Shown in pieces: positions 41,812 to 51,484 of a DNA stretch of 64,000 nucleotides (its first letter is position 1; every line of letters starts with the position of its first letter). The notes beneath the pieces are model-generated. The model saw nothing but the letters and a program-made list of their open reading frames with translations, did not search any database and had not been told where the DNA came from. Source of the stretch: Woronichinia naegeliana WA131 (GTDB lineage: Bacteria; Cyanobacteriota; Cyanobacteriia; Cyanobacteriales; Microcystaceae); the NCBI GenBank assembly GCA_025370055.1, contig CP073041.1, positions 5,116,272-5,180,271 on the forward strand, given 5' to 3'. Made by a program: the position numbers and the translations under genes.

Positions 41812-42562
41812 ATGCTATTCAAAGCAATTGTTTGCCCAAGTTGTCAAAGTACGGATATTGTGAAACACGGCCCCTCTGGGGAGGGGAAAGAGCGTTACAG
41901 ATGTCGTAATACAGAATGTAAGCGTTGCACATTTATCTTAAACTATACTTATAAAGGTTATTTGCCAGAAGTAAAGGAAAAGATTGCCGAAATGGCAATG
42001 AATGGTAGTGGCATAAGGGATACAGCCCGTGTGCTGAGGATTAGTCCATCAACAGTGATTAGTGAACTAAAAAAAAGAGTCTAGTTTAGTATTCGTCAAC
42101 GAAAAAAAACTAGCAGAACTGGAACCCAGTCAGAGTATTGTAACGCTCTGCCAATGGAATGACGTGGAAGCAGAACTCGACGAAATGTGGGGTTTTGTGA
42201 AGAGCAAAAAAGAGCAAAGATGGTTATGGCACGCTATTGCTCATAAGACAGGTGAGATATTAGCTTATGTTTTGTCTGGTCACAAAGACGAAGCATTTCT
42301 AAGGCTAAAAGAGTTGTTAGAACCTTTTGGTATTACTCAATATTATACAGATGGATGGGGGGCTTACGAACGACATATTGAGCCAGCATTGCATGAGGTG
42401 GGTAAGTATAATACTCAAAAAATCGAACGAAAGCACTTGACATTGAGAACTCGAATAAAGAGATTAGCGAGAAAAACGATTTGTTTCTCCAAATCTATTG
42501 TGATGCACGATATTGTCCTTGGATTATTTATCAATCGCTTTGAATTTGGATGTCTTATTTAG
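41812..42562 (+). CDS. IS1 family transposase (InsA/InsB, frame change at an A8 run)
   Basis: The first frame (41812-42084, 90 aa) is an InsA-type protein with a zinc-finger pattern CPSCQSTDIV / RCRNTECKRC and a helix-turn-helix (GIRDTARVLRISPSTV). At eight A (42068-42075) the frame changes. Skipping one A gives LKKKESSLVFVNEKKLAELE and then AELDEMWGFVKSKKEQRWLW, the InsB catalytic region, to the stop at 42562. This may be programmed slippage or a one-base expansion of an A7 run. Confidence 0.85.
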
Positions 42563-43203
42563 ATGTGCTTCCACAGATTCAGAACACTACCCAATCAGAT
42601 TCCCCTGCGAGACCAACAGCCTGCTTTGTTGGTTAACTGGTGTGAGCTAAAAATCTACCGCGAATCCGATGCTCAACTTCTTTATCACAATAGTTGGATT
42701 ACCAATCATTTTCTCACCCCTCACATCGTTCTTGATGTCTGTCGTGCTGGACGGACTCGTTGGCGTACTGAGAACGAGAATCACAATATTCTCAAAAATC
42801 GAGGCTATCACTTAGAGCATAATTTTGGGCATGGTAAACAACACCTCGCCTCTGTTTTGCTTACCCTGAATTTGCTGGCTTTTCTCTTGCACACGGTTTT
42901 AGGTTTGGTTGATGAACGTTACCAGAGAATTCGCGTCCAACGCGGCACTCGTAAGGGATTCTTTCAAGATATTCTCTCTTTGACCAAATATCTGTTCTTT
43001 GAAAGCTGGCATCATCTTTTAGAATCAATGTAATGCTCTATTTAGTGATTGATCAAGTTTGTTTGCAGGTTACTGACTCTCTAAGAGACCGAGATTGGAG
43101 GAGGGAATGCAAAAAAACTCAGAGATTAGGTTAATATCTCTTGTATCCATAAAAACAAGATCATGTCTGTATCCTATGTTACCGTTTGAATTTGGAATTG
43201 CTG

Positions 43204-43340
43204 ATTGATGACACGCCCTAGGTCGTTTACTTCCATCTTTCTCTCTGCAAAATCAGTAGACACTTTTCTCTTTATTCATAACTTCCTATAGGTCAAAGTT
43301 TTTCTGTCTCTATTTATCCCATTTGAATTTGGAATTGCTG
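43204..43340 (-). mobile_element. Inverted end fragment of a second ISNCY-like element
   Basis: The reverse complement reproduces the left 130 or so bases of the ISNCY-like element at 37745, including its end repeat and the ATG-GAAGTAAACGACCTA start of its gene. It abuts the right end of that element and leaves 81 bp before argF. It marks the right border of the IS mass. Confidence 0.85.
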
Positions 43341-43421
43341 AATCTCAAGAGCAACCAGTTCAAGCCTTATAATAGGAGCTTAGTTTCCATTTATTATGCT
43401 GAAAATTTAAGGACTGGGATC

Positions 43422-44348
43422 ATGGGCATTGAAAGCTTAAAAGGACGGGATATATTGGCGATCGCCGATCTCAGTGCCTCGGAGATTGCTGATATTTTAC
43501 AATTGGCGGCTCAGTTAAAAAGTGGTGAGAAGACCCCCCATTGCCGAAAAATCCTGGGGTTACTGTTCTATAAGGCTTCCACTCGTACCCGTGTTTCTTT
43601 TACGGCGGCAATGTATCAGTTAGGCGGTCAAGTCTTGGATCTTAATCCCAGTGTGACCCAGGTAGGACGCGGCGAACCCATTAAAGACACAGCTAGAGTC
43701 TTAGATCGTTACATTGATATTTTGGCGGTGCGAACCTTTAAACAAGCTGACCTGCAAACTTTTGCTGAGTATGCCAAGATTCCGATTATCAATGCTCTCA
43801 GTGATCTAGAGCATCCCTGTCAAATTTTGGCCGATTTACAAACCATTCAAGAATGTTTCGGTCAAGTTTCTGGTCTCACTGTCACCTATTTAGGCGATGG
43901 CAATAATGTGGCCCATTCTTTAATCCTGGGTGGGGCTATGATGGGCATGAAGGTACGAGTGGCGACTCCCGATGATTACAAACCCGATGCGGCGATCGTG
44001 GCCTTAGCAGAAAAATTAGCGGCTCCAGGGGCGGAAATTGTTTTAACGGATGATCCGGTGGCGGCGGTAAAAGGTTCCCATGTTCTTTATACCGATGTGT
44101 GGGCCAGTATGGGACAGGAAGATTTAGCCGATGCTCGTATTCCCATTTTCCAACCCTATCAACTCAATCAAACCCTCTTAGAGCACGCTGATCCTGATGC
44201 CATTGTTCTACACTGTTTACCCGCCCATCGCGGCGAAGAAATTACGGAAGAGGTGATTGAAGGTTCCCATTCACGGGTCTGGGATCAAGCAGAAAATCGG
44301 ATGCACGCTCAAAAAGCCTTGATGGCCAGTTTGTTAGGGATTGACTAA
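43422..44348 (+). CDS. argF: Ornithine carbamoyltransferase
   Basis: A 308-aa enzyme that makes citrulline from ornithine and carbamoyl phosphate in arginine synthesis. The start is the ATG preceded by AAGGA at a good distance; a longer frame would extend into IS sequence. The carbamoyl-phosphate motif STRTR is at 53-57, DLEHPCQ near 127 and the ornithine-site HCLP at 264-267. The length is normal. IS debris ends only 81 bp upstream, so the native promoter may have been replaced or shortened. Several HIP1 or near-HIP1 sites mark it as native. Confidence 0.96.
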   Translation: MGIESLKGRDILAIADLSASEIADILQLAAQLKSGEKTPHCRKILGLLFYKASTRTRVSFTAAMYQLGGQVLDLNPSVTQVGRGEPIKDTARVLDRYIDILAVRTFKQADLQTFAEYAKIPIINALSDLEHPCQILADLQTIQECFGQVSGLTVTYLGDGNNVAHSLILGGAMMGMKVRVATPDDYKPDAAIVALAEKLAAPGAEIVLTDDPVAAVKGSHVLYTDVWASMGQEDLADARIPIFQPYQLNQTLLEHADPDAIVLHCLPAHRGEEITEEVIEGSHSRVWDQAENRMHAQKALMASLLGID

Positions 44349-45824
44349 TTTTCCAAAGCTCATGAGCATCCCAAATATTCAAAAGGGCCTGTTACTATAC
44401 TGCCAATTTTATGAGGTTGGGGATGAAATCCATCTAGAGAATATTTCGTCCTATATTGTTCAACCCACTTCCCTGCGACAACCGACTGTTCGAGTCCGAC
44501 GAGCCGAAAGTATCCAGATTGCGAAACCGCCTGTCCAAGTTGAATTGGGTTTTCTCGCTTTGCCCGAACTAAGTATTGCCCTTGAGGGACGGTTACGGGC
44601 AACTATCTATGATTTGGGCGCGATCGCCTTAACTTTAGAAATTCTGTTAGAGAATCCCACTCATTGGACAAAAATTGCTTCTCTCATGGCCATGTTACAG
44701 GATACGCCCGTCCCCTTAAAAAGCAGTTTTGCTAAACAACTTGAGGCATTAGAAAAGGTTATTTATCCCCTGATCAAAAAGCCCAATCGCTCAACCATTG
44801 TGGAAGATTACAGCATCTTAGTAATCGAAGCACTAGCCGATTCCCCTATTGAGATAACCGAATTAGGACAACATCCTTTGGTTTTGGCGGCTTTATTAGG
44901 AGAACAGGAACCTTTAAGTGAAAATGCAGCTGGATTAATCAGTCAGATGAGTTATTATCCTCAAGATTTGGCCCTATTAAGTTGGAATGGAGCTTTACTG
45001 ATCGAACCCGATAGACAAGCAACGGCAACCGTTTTAGCCTTACTCGAATTTGCGAATGTAGAGCTATTGTTAATGCGTTCTTATGATGCAGCACTAGAGA
45101 CAGAACTATCTTCCTTCTATCGACGTTTACCCAAACAACCACCCCGATTTACTTTTCCGTTAGTGCGACGTTATAGTCATCTGCTCTATGATTTACAGCG
45201 ATTAGTGGCAGAATTTACGGAATTTACAGAGCGGGTTGATAATGGGTGCATCCCACTTAAGATAATACATTGACACTCAAAAGAGGAGAGTGATTGAGAT
45301 AAGCACATCGTAGCCGAAGAATACGAGAAACATTATGAAGATGCCAACGTGCTCCCGACAATTTAACCCTAGCTCCCACCTGTTTAATCTTAGACTCCAC
45401 ATCACCAGAACCAATCACAATACCAAGCTGTTGATAGTATTGGTAATCAGGGATACGCTGATAATGCTTCGTCAAATAGGCTTGAAAATTCTTTGCCCTC
45501 TTGCTTTTGACTCCATCAAACGCATCTATTGCCTTGTTCACAAAACCCCGCCACAGTAAATGCTCCACTGCTTCTAGCCGTTTGAGAGAGCCACCCACTT
45601 TGAACAGATTCTCCTTGAGATGATACCAATCCAACACCTCTCGTCGTATCAGCCACGATTGAGTGGCGAAACTCTCTACCGCATTCCAGATTCCGGGATG
45701 ACCATCTCCCAAAAAGGTCACTATTGGGGACAAAGGTTGAACATTGCTCCAATTCTTTAAGCCCTCTGGGTCTTGGAAAAAGGCTTCACAGACATTGCCA
45801 TGAAGAGGTACACAGAAAACGGAG

Positions 45825-47329
45825 TTAACCGAAGTTAAACAGCGTCAACTGCTTTATATTCGCTCCCTGATTGACCGTTAGAGGCTTGCGCTTCCTTGGT
45901 TCTAGGGTCTGGGACTTGCCTTTGTCCGTTTTCGCCTCGAATAATTGGCCCTGTAAAGGAGTCAAATTATCCAGAAACTTCCGAGTTCGTTCTAGTAATA
46001 TTTCCTTTGCCTTTTTATAGCTAAGGAAACGGGGGATTTCAACATCCTCCATTCTTGCTAGAATGTTGTCAGCCGCGTTGATGTCCGAGTGTAATACGAC
46101 CCCATCATGTCCGATAAACCGATCCCCCGAACGAGTCCCTGTGAGAGTCCCGAACCGAGAATCGAGTTGTGACGTATAGGCACTATTAACAGCAACAATC
46201 GCGCAACCTACGCGAGTTGAAACCTGATTAAGAGCATCGGCAACAATGCCTTTACACCAAGAAGAAACGTTTCTTTTCATTCGTTTTGTTCTTGGTTTTT
46301 TATTGCAAATTTGCTCTGTCAAATCTTCAAAGGCTATCTTAACTGCATTTTGCATGAGTTGATGGGTAGCGGTAAAGACAAGGGTTTTAATCTGTCCCTT
46401 GAAACGGGATTCTCGTTTGTCCCATTTCTGTTTACCCAAATTGTTACGATTAATTCTATCTGCCTTAGCGGTATCTCCTTTTTGGATTGCTTTATCAGCA
46501 ACAGATTTTAATTTGTTGCGCTTAACTTGTTTGGCTGTACGATAATCAGTTGCTTTCGTTTGCAAAGAACCAAAATTATCACCTAGAAGTTTTCCCCCAT
46601 CATTAGAAGAAGTAGCATAAACTTCGGTGTAACCTCTATCGCAACCCATTGTTAAACCATCGGTTTTAGGCTCTGCCTTTTGAATATCGGTTGTATAGTG
46701 AATTTCCCATATACCAGCCCTTTTTAGCAATCGCAATTGACAGATAACTTCGTGGGGCAATGTGGTTGTAGCTTTTATAGTTTTCCCTTTTTTTAAGCCA
46801 CCAAAACGAAGCCAAACCACTCCACTCCATTTTTGTCAATTTGTGTATCAAACGCTCTGAGAATAATTTGATTGTCAACCTTCGTGTGTCCACGATGCCA
46901 ATATTTACAGACAAGAGAACATAGTTTAGGGTGATTAAGCCAATCACGACTTTCTAGGGTTAATTGTAATAGTAATACCCCTTTCCTGGAGTAATACGTT
47001 TGATAGGATTGTCCCAGGGCCTTCATTACTTTTTCAATACAGGAAGCCTGCACTAGATGAATATCGTCTATTACATCGTAAAGAGTTGAATCCCATAACT
47101 TCGCTGGTAGATCGTATTTTTCTCGAAAGGGGCGTAGTTGCTTGTCAATCTCAAATTTAGAGATTCCCCAAGCTTTTAATGAGCCAAATTCATTCCACAA
47201 GTCACAACGAAGTTGACCCAATCGAAGCGCGATGGTATCCAGTTCTTCCGACTTCCACTTATTCAGTTCTTGAGTTCCTAGAATAGCAATCCTAGTTACC
47301 GTCAGTTGACCTTTTACCTTGCGTTTCAT
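45825..47329 (-). pseudogene. tnpB: IS607 TnpB, inactivated by a 5-bp tandem duplication
   Basis: The N-terminal frame (47329-46793) reads KRKVKGQLTVTRIAILGTQE to IDKNGVEW. The C-terminal frame (to 45825) reads VWLRFGGLKKGKTIKATTTL onward, about 500 aa in all. At 46818-46827 CACTC is repeated twice; removing one copy gives DKNGVVWLRFGGLKKG with no frameshift. RuvC-like residues are in MGCDRGYTEVYA, IAFEDLTEQI and LHSDINAADNIL. The usual CxxC zinc-ribbon positions between the last two are absent (SQLDSRFGTLTGTRSGD). TnpB is an RNA-guided nuclease family aiding IS retention. Confidence 0.9.
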
Positions 47330-47349
47330 TGAGTTAACTTCCTCTTTTA

Positions 47350-47958
47350 TTATAGCGATTCACATTGCTTGGTTGTTGAATTTATTGTAGATATATTTTG
47401 TTCATCCTCAATCTTTTTCTTGTAAGTACGAAGAAAATAGAGCTTGGAACTAAAACAGTGCATTATGCTCATAAAATCGTGCATCAATTCTTCTTGAGGA
47501 GATAGTTTATTGTTGTTGATTACCGTGATTTTGCAATCGTGAAGATGGCAGAACCATTCCACAAAATCAAATCCAAATCGGCAAAGTCGGTCTTTATGAC
47601 CAACAACAATCTCACCTATTTCTCCTTTTGATACTTGAGTCATTAATTTCAGGAAACCTTTTCTTTTCCAGTTCATACCACTGGCAATGTCCTTGACAAC
47701 CCGTGTCTCTGGGTAGGCTTTCCCCAAAAAGTCAATCTGAGTTTCAAGATCGTTGACTTGTGTTCTCGTACTTACGCGAGCATACAAGACCCGTTCTTTC
47801 TCGATAGAGATCGACTCCTCGAATGCCGATTCAGGGTATCTGCGATGCCCACCAGGAGAACGAATACAAGGGATTTTCCCTTGATCTGCCCAGTCAGATG
47901 TTGTTCTTGGGTGATAACCATACTTTTGATAAACTTGGGTTGGGGTTAGGTACTTCAT
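47350..47958 (-). CDS. tnpA: IS607 TnpA serine recombinase
   Basis: A 202-aa protein from MKYLTPTQVYQKYGYHPRTT; an eight-codon longer start also exists. The N-terminal MerR-like helix-turn-helix (about 1-45, ending SPGGHRRYPESAF) is followed by the resolvase domain. That domain has YARVSTRTQVNDLETQ containing the catalytic Ser, and VVGHKDRLCRFGFDFVEWFC. It stands 21 bases upstream of tnpB in the same direction. It appears intact, so the element could still move even with a broken tnpB. Confidence 0.93.
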   Translation of the reverse strand: MKYLTPTQVYQKYGYHPRTTSDWADQGKIPCIRSPGGHRRYPESAFEESISIEKERVLYARVSTRTQVNDLETQIDFLGKAYPETRVVKDIASGMNWKRKGFLKLMTQVSKGEIGEIVVGHKDRLCRFGFDFVEWFCHLHDCKITVINNNKLSPQEELMHDFMSIMHCFSSKLYFLRTYKKKIEDEQNISTINSTTKQCESL

Positions 47959-48921
47959 TTGATTTATCCTATTTGACCCCATTATACTTCGTTATTCAAT
48001 GATTAGGTGTGCTGACTCACCAGTTTATAATCTCGCCACTGTCCCCCTTCCTTCTCCTCGCCCCGCAGACAAATCTTTCCCCCATCTATACTGACCCCCG
48101 CACTCTCTGACTGAGCTTGAGCTAAGGGCAGTTCTGTCCGTTCTACCAAGCGATGTAAACTGCTATGTCCTACTTTTATCCCCATCAACTCCTCTATATC
48201 TTCTTCTGCTTGTTGGTAGGATGTTTTCGCACTGGCTCTTAGACAGCATTTCTCTAAACCTGGACTTAAGACGATTTTTGGCGACACCTTTAGTTTTCTG
48301 GCTTGTTTTTGGCTTATTTCCACTTCTCCGACTAGGGTTTTGATTTTTCGCTTGTTTCCAGACCGTTTTTTTCCCCCTTCTGAAAAAAAAACTCCCCCAT
48401 TGTTGGCCCCACAATTTCTAACATCTGGGTTCTGACTTCTACTTCGATGCTTCCAAAGTCCTTCTGTTTCTCTGGTTCCGTATATTTGCGCAGGATACGG
48501 GCTGATTCGGTGAGATGCTGTTTTAACAGTGCTTTTTCTTCTGGGGGAATCGGTAACATACTTTTTTCGCTCATCAGTTTTTTTCCATTTTACCCCAGAT
48601 TCTATGTACTACTTTATCCGGGATATACCCGTTGATAATGCTCTCAAAGTGACCGATGATGTCTATTGGAATCGCTTATATAGTAAAGCCCTCAATGTAT
48701 TGCGAGTTGATGTGTGGCGATCGGGCGTTGAACATAAACTAACCTTGCTGCGCGAGACCTATAGTATGCTTCATGATGAAGCGGACACCGAACGGGCTTC
48801 TGCTTTAGAATGGACAATTGTTATCTTAATTGTGTTTGAAATCGTGACAGCTTGGTTTAGACACTAACAATATTATAGTTGGCCACGTACCTGATTTTAA
48901 AAGCTTGTTATTTAAGTTATC

Positions 48922-49872
48922 ATGAAAACAAACATTGGAACCCAATTTAAGGCTAAATTAATGGTCTCTATGTCGATCCGTTATAAAAAGTGTCACTATG
49001 CTTTCTTCCTTGCCCTAGGTATTTTGTTAATTCCACTGCCAGGAAATTCTAAGCTATTTCCCCTGACTGAATCTGCTATGACTAAACCGGCGATCGCTGT
49101 CCGACAGCCTAATAATTTAAAGGGAACGATTTGGCAATTAGTCAGTTGGGATAATCCGGCCTTTGTCCCAGGGAGTGAAATTATTCTGCGCTTTACCGAT
49201 CAAAATGTAAACGGTTCAACGGGCTGTAATCGCTATCAAGGCGACTATCAGGTTAAAGGCAACCAATTACAGATAGGCGCGATCGCTAGAACTCGCATGG
49301 CCTGTGCTGACAATTTAATGCAGCAGGAAATGGCCTATCTTAAAGCCCTGGAAACCATACAAAGCTATACGCTAACGACCGATGGCAAACTCGAAATTCG
49401 CTGTGGCCAGACTGGGCCGTCTCAGGTGCTGCAATTTGTCAGAGTGGAAACCACAGCCGCCAGTTTAAACCCTAGCAATAATCCGACTTCAATGACATTA
49501 GAAGGCACGGCTTGGCGATTAATTCGCATTGGTTCTGCCAGTCTTCTTAAAGAAAGACCAGCGACTCTCTCGTTTAAAAATAATTCCATCTCTGGTACGG
49601 CTGGATGTAATCGTTTTGCTGGCAGCTTTACCCAAAAAGACGATCAGTTATCGATCAGTTCTGAACTCATTTCTACCATGATGGCCTGTCCTGAACCCTG
49701 GATGGAGCAGGAACAAAAGGTTCTTAGCATCTTGAAAGTCGTGACCCGTTATAGCATCGATGAGCAAGGACAGTTACTGCTCTACAGTGGCGACAATGGT
49801 GACAAACCTGCTCTGGTACTGGTGCCGTTAGATACGAACTTAGAGACAAACAAGGGGTCGAAGGTGCATTGA
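48922..49872 (+). CDS. Secreted protein with two META (HslJ-like) domains
   Basis: A 316-aa protein. A signal-like segment (HYAFFLALGILLIPLPGNSK, about 26-45) follows a basic start; ATG codons at 48961 and 48970 are alternative starts. Two META/HslJ domains follow: LKGTIWQLVSWDNP ... GSTGCNRYQGDYQV ... ARTRMACADNLMQQEMAYLK, and LEGTAWRLIRIGSAS ... GTAGCNRFAGSFTQ ... STMMACPEPWMEQEQKVL. HslJ-type domains are linked to outer-envelope stress and heat-shock functions. It probably acts in the periplasm. It ends one base before the next gene, so the two are likely cotranscribed. Confidence 0.88.
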   Translation: MKTNIGTQFKAKLMVSMSIRYKKCHYAFFLALGILLIPLPGNSKLFPLTESAMTKPAIAVRQPNNLKGTIWQLVSWDNPAFVPGSEIILRFTDQNVNGSTGCNRYQGDYQVKGNQLQIGAIARTRMACADNLMQQEMAYLKALETIQSYTLTTDGKLEIRCGQTGPSQVLQFVRVETTAASLNPSNNPTSMTLEGTAWRLIRIGSASLLKERPATLSFKNNSISGTAGCNRFAGSFTQKDDQLSISSELISTMMACPEPWMEQEQKVLSILKVVTRYSIDEQGQLLLYSGDNGDKPALVLVPLDTNLETNKGSKVH

Positions 49873-49873
49873 G

Positions 49874-50794
49874 ATGGTAGCTATTATTTACTCGGATGAT
49901 TTTCTTAAGCATGAGACCGGTTCTTTTCATCCTGAATCTCCTGCTCGTCTCACAGCCATTGTTCAAGCTCTAAAACAGACTTCCTGGCATGAGCAATTGG
50001 CCTGGCAAAGCCCGACTCCCTTGGAGCAACGGGATGTTTTGCCTGCTATTCAAAAACTTCATACGTCCACCTATATTGAACGGGTAAAAGCGATCGCGGC
50101 CAGTGGGGGCGGAGGATTGGATGCGGATACGCCGATTTCTCCCCAAAGTTATGAGGTGGCCCTATTAGCGGTCAGTGCCTGGTTAGATGGGGTGGATTAT
50201 GTGCGGAAACACCAAAAACCGGCTTTTGTTTTAGCTCGTCCTCCTGGACACCATGCTATTAGTAATCGGGGAATGGGATTTTGTCTGTTTTCTAATGCGG
50301 CGATCGCGGCCTATTATGCTTTAACCTTGCCAGGCATAGAACGGGTTGGTATTTTGGATTGGGATGTGCATCACGGCAATGGTACGGAATCTTTGGTGGA
50401 AGATAATCCTCACATTCTCTATTGTTCTATTCATCAATCTCCAGCTTATCCAGGCACAGGACGGGAGGGCGATCGGGGTAAACATGACAATATTTTGAAT
50501 CTACCCATGCTGCCAGGCAGTAATTTTAGGGATTATCAACCGATTTTTGAAAACCAGATTTTGCCTTTTTTTGCCGCGTTTCAACCGCAATTGATGATTG
50601 TTAGTGCGGGTTATGATGCTAATCGGGCTGATCCCTTAGCGGATATTAATTTGGAACCGGCGGATTATGGTCAGTTTAGTCGTTATTTGTTGCCTTTAAC
50701 CTCTCATTTACTGTTTGGTTTAGAGGGAGGTTATGATCTTGATGCTCTAGCTCTTTCTGTGGTAGAAACGATCGCGCCTTTGTTGTCAATCTAA
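49874..50794 (+). CDS. Histone deacetylase-family (acetylpolyamine/acetoin-type) deacetylase
   Basis: A 306-aa zinc hydrolase. Visible motifs are FHPESPARLTAI (N-terminal), RPPGHHA with the paired His126-His127, DVHHGNGT with zinc ligands Asp164 and His166, and the later metal aspartate in SAGYDANRADPL (Asp248). GLEGGYD near the C-terminus provides the conserved GGY. Bacterial members remove acetyl groups from polyamines or small amides, or serve in acetoin utilisation; the substrate is not deducible. It contains HIP1 sites and is tightly coupled to the META gene. Confidence 0.93.
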   Translation: MVAIIYSDDFLKHETGSFHPESPARLTAIVQALKQTSWHEQLAWQSPTPLEQRDVLPAIQKLHTSTYIERVKAIAASGGGGLDADTPISPQSYEVALLAVSAWLDGVDYVRKHQKPAFVLARPPGHHAISNRGMGFCLFSNAAIAAYYALTLPGIERVGILDWDVHHGNGTESLVEDNPHILYCSIHQSPAYPGTGREGDRGKHDNILNLPMLPGSNFRDYQPIFENQILPFFAAFQPQLMIVSAGYDANRADPLADINLEPADYGQFSRYLLPLTSHLLFGLEGGYDLDALALSVVETIAPLLSI

Positions 50795-50851
50795 GGGCAG
50801 GGGAAAGTCGGAGGATTTTTTGGACACTGGATAATGGGTTAAGGTCTTATT

Positions 50852-51415
50852 ATGGTACAAATACAATCTCAGCCTCTAACGTTAGCCGAGTTTCTGAATT
50901 TACCAGAAAGCAAACCAGCAGTGGAGTATGTGGACGGAAAGATAGTTCAAAAGCCAAGGCCCAAGGGTAAACATAGCACGATTCAAACGGAGTTATCTTT
51001 CACCTTAAATGCAATTCTTAAACGTCAAAAAATTGCTTGGGCTTTTACGGAGTTGCGTTGTACGTTTGGCGGTCGATCTATCGTTCCAGACATCGCTATT
51101 TTCACTTGGGATCAAATTCCCTGTGATGAAAATGGTGAAATTTCTGATAATTTTTATCTGGCTCCTGATTGGACAATTGAGATTTTGTCTCCCGAACAAA
51201 GTCGAACGAAGGTTATCAAAAATATTTTGTCTTGTCTGGCGGATAGGACGGAAATGGGTTGGCTAATTGATCCCCAAGAACAGTCAATTTTTGTTTATCA
51301 ATCTCAGCAATCGCCCGAAATTTTTGATCAATGGGAATCGGTGTTATTGTTACCCAGTTTTGCGAAGCAGATCACACTCAGTTTAGGCGATGTTTTGGGA
51401 TGGTTGATTAAATAA
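50852..51415 (+). CDS. Uma2 family protein (DUF820 putative nuclease fold)
   Basis: A 187-aa protein with the standard Uma2 order: LTLAEFLNLPESKPAVEYVD, KHSTIQTELSFTLNAIL, GGRSIVPDIAIFTWD (the PD motif), then IEILSPEQSRTKVIKN and WLIDPQEQSIFVY. These resemble the D...ExK core of PD-(D/E)xK nucleases. Cyanobacteria carry many paralogues, often near IS-rich regions, and their role is unknown. Confidence 0.92.
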   Translation: MVQIQSQPLTLAEFLNLPESKPAVEYVDGKIVQKPRPKGKHSTIQTELSFTLNAILKRQKIAWAFTELRCTFGGRSIVPDIAIFTWDQIPCDENGEISDNFYLAPDWTIEILSPEQSRTKVIKNILSCLADRTEMGWLIDPQEQSIFVYQSQQSPEIFDQWESVLLLPSFAKQITLSLGDVLGWLIK

Positions 51416-51484
51416 TACTCGATGTAAAAGATTGATGATCTGAGTCTGTCCTACGCTATACTCATTTTAGTTAAGGGCTTTAGG

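Larger units (their letters stand above)
39872..42591 (+). mobile_element. IS1-family element carrying IS-A copy A7
   Basis: The ends are GGTCGTGTTCTAAACCTGTG (39872) and an inverse copy differing at two positions, ending at 42591. It is about 846 bp without A7. No target duplication is recognisable, suggesting a deletion at the junction with the host ISNCY-like gene. Confidence 0.8.
37849..43033 (+). pseudogene. ISNCY-like transposase, split by two IS
   Basis: The first piece (37849-38226) reads MEVNDLSFDGIVHCLNEVIG and SLREAILGAFAAFFMQNESF. It joins at the TA target to 39416-39871 (MDGTNYYSSEKVNCPCCSTK, FAGQKITLLGDDLYSRQPTC). After IS1 it resumes at about 42592 (NQIPLRDQQPALLVNWCELK, GYHLEHNFGHGKQHLASVLL) and ends at 43033. 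A few codons are lost at the IS1 junction. MDGTNYYSS and LLGDDLYS look like catalytic Asp regions. The family name is tentative. Confidence 0.8.
37745..43203 (+). mobile_element. ISNCY-like element, interrupted by IS630-2 and IS1
   Basis: The ends are CAGCAATTCCAAATTCAAA and the inverse TTTGAATTTGGAATTGCTG. Without insertions it is about 1.55 kb. The left end sits in the DDE fragment. The right side has no matching flank, so the outer target is no longer recognisable. Confidence 0.8.
45806..48014 (-). mobile_element. IS607-family element (2209 bp)
   Basis: Comparison with the uninterrupted ISKra4-B (ccatgaag|actcaccag) defines the insert exactly. There is no target duplication, as usual for serine-recombinase IS607 elements. 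It carries tnpA and a broken tnpB on the minus strand. Its tnpB-side end matches the remnant ending at 3180. Confidence 0.9.
45257..48574 (-). pseudogene. ISKra4-B transposase split by IS607
   Basis: Frame one (48574-48332) and the start of frame two (to 48015, ending RDYKLVS) lie right of the IS607 insertion. The remainder (LHGNVCEAFFQDPEGLKNW to SVNVLS) is at 45805-45257. The A-AAA-AAC shift site is conserved. Otherwise it is identical in layout to copy 1. Confidence 0.9.
45244..48630 (-). mobile_element. ISKra4-B copy 2, interrupted by IS607
   Basis: The ends are GGGTGCATCCC and GGGATATACCC. The 9-bp duplication GTTGATAAT flanks it (45235-45243 and 48631-48639). Its length is 1178 bp after removing the IS607 element. 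Confidence 0.94.
44362..48867 (+). pseudogene. Conserved cyanobacterial protein with C-terminal membrane segment, disrupted by IS
   Basis: The 5' part (44362-45243) encodes about 294 residues (SIPNIQKGLLLYCQFYEVGD, EDYSILVIEALADSP, PRFTFPLVRRYSHLLYDLQR). Removing ISKra4-B and one GTTGATAAT duplication joins it in frame at 48640 to ALKVTDDVYWNRLYSKALNV, LEWTIVILIVFEIVTAW and the stop at 48867. The joined protein would be about 369 aa. A terminal helix after a coiled stretch resembles the RMD1/DUF155 layout, but that assignment is tentative. It starts 13 bases after argF ends. Confidence 0.8.

Noticed and set aside
46793-46830. A programmed frameshift in TnpB
   Set aside because: No slippery sequence. 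The break coincides with a perfect 5-bp tandem duplication whose removal restores the frame.
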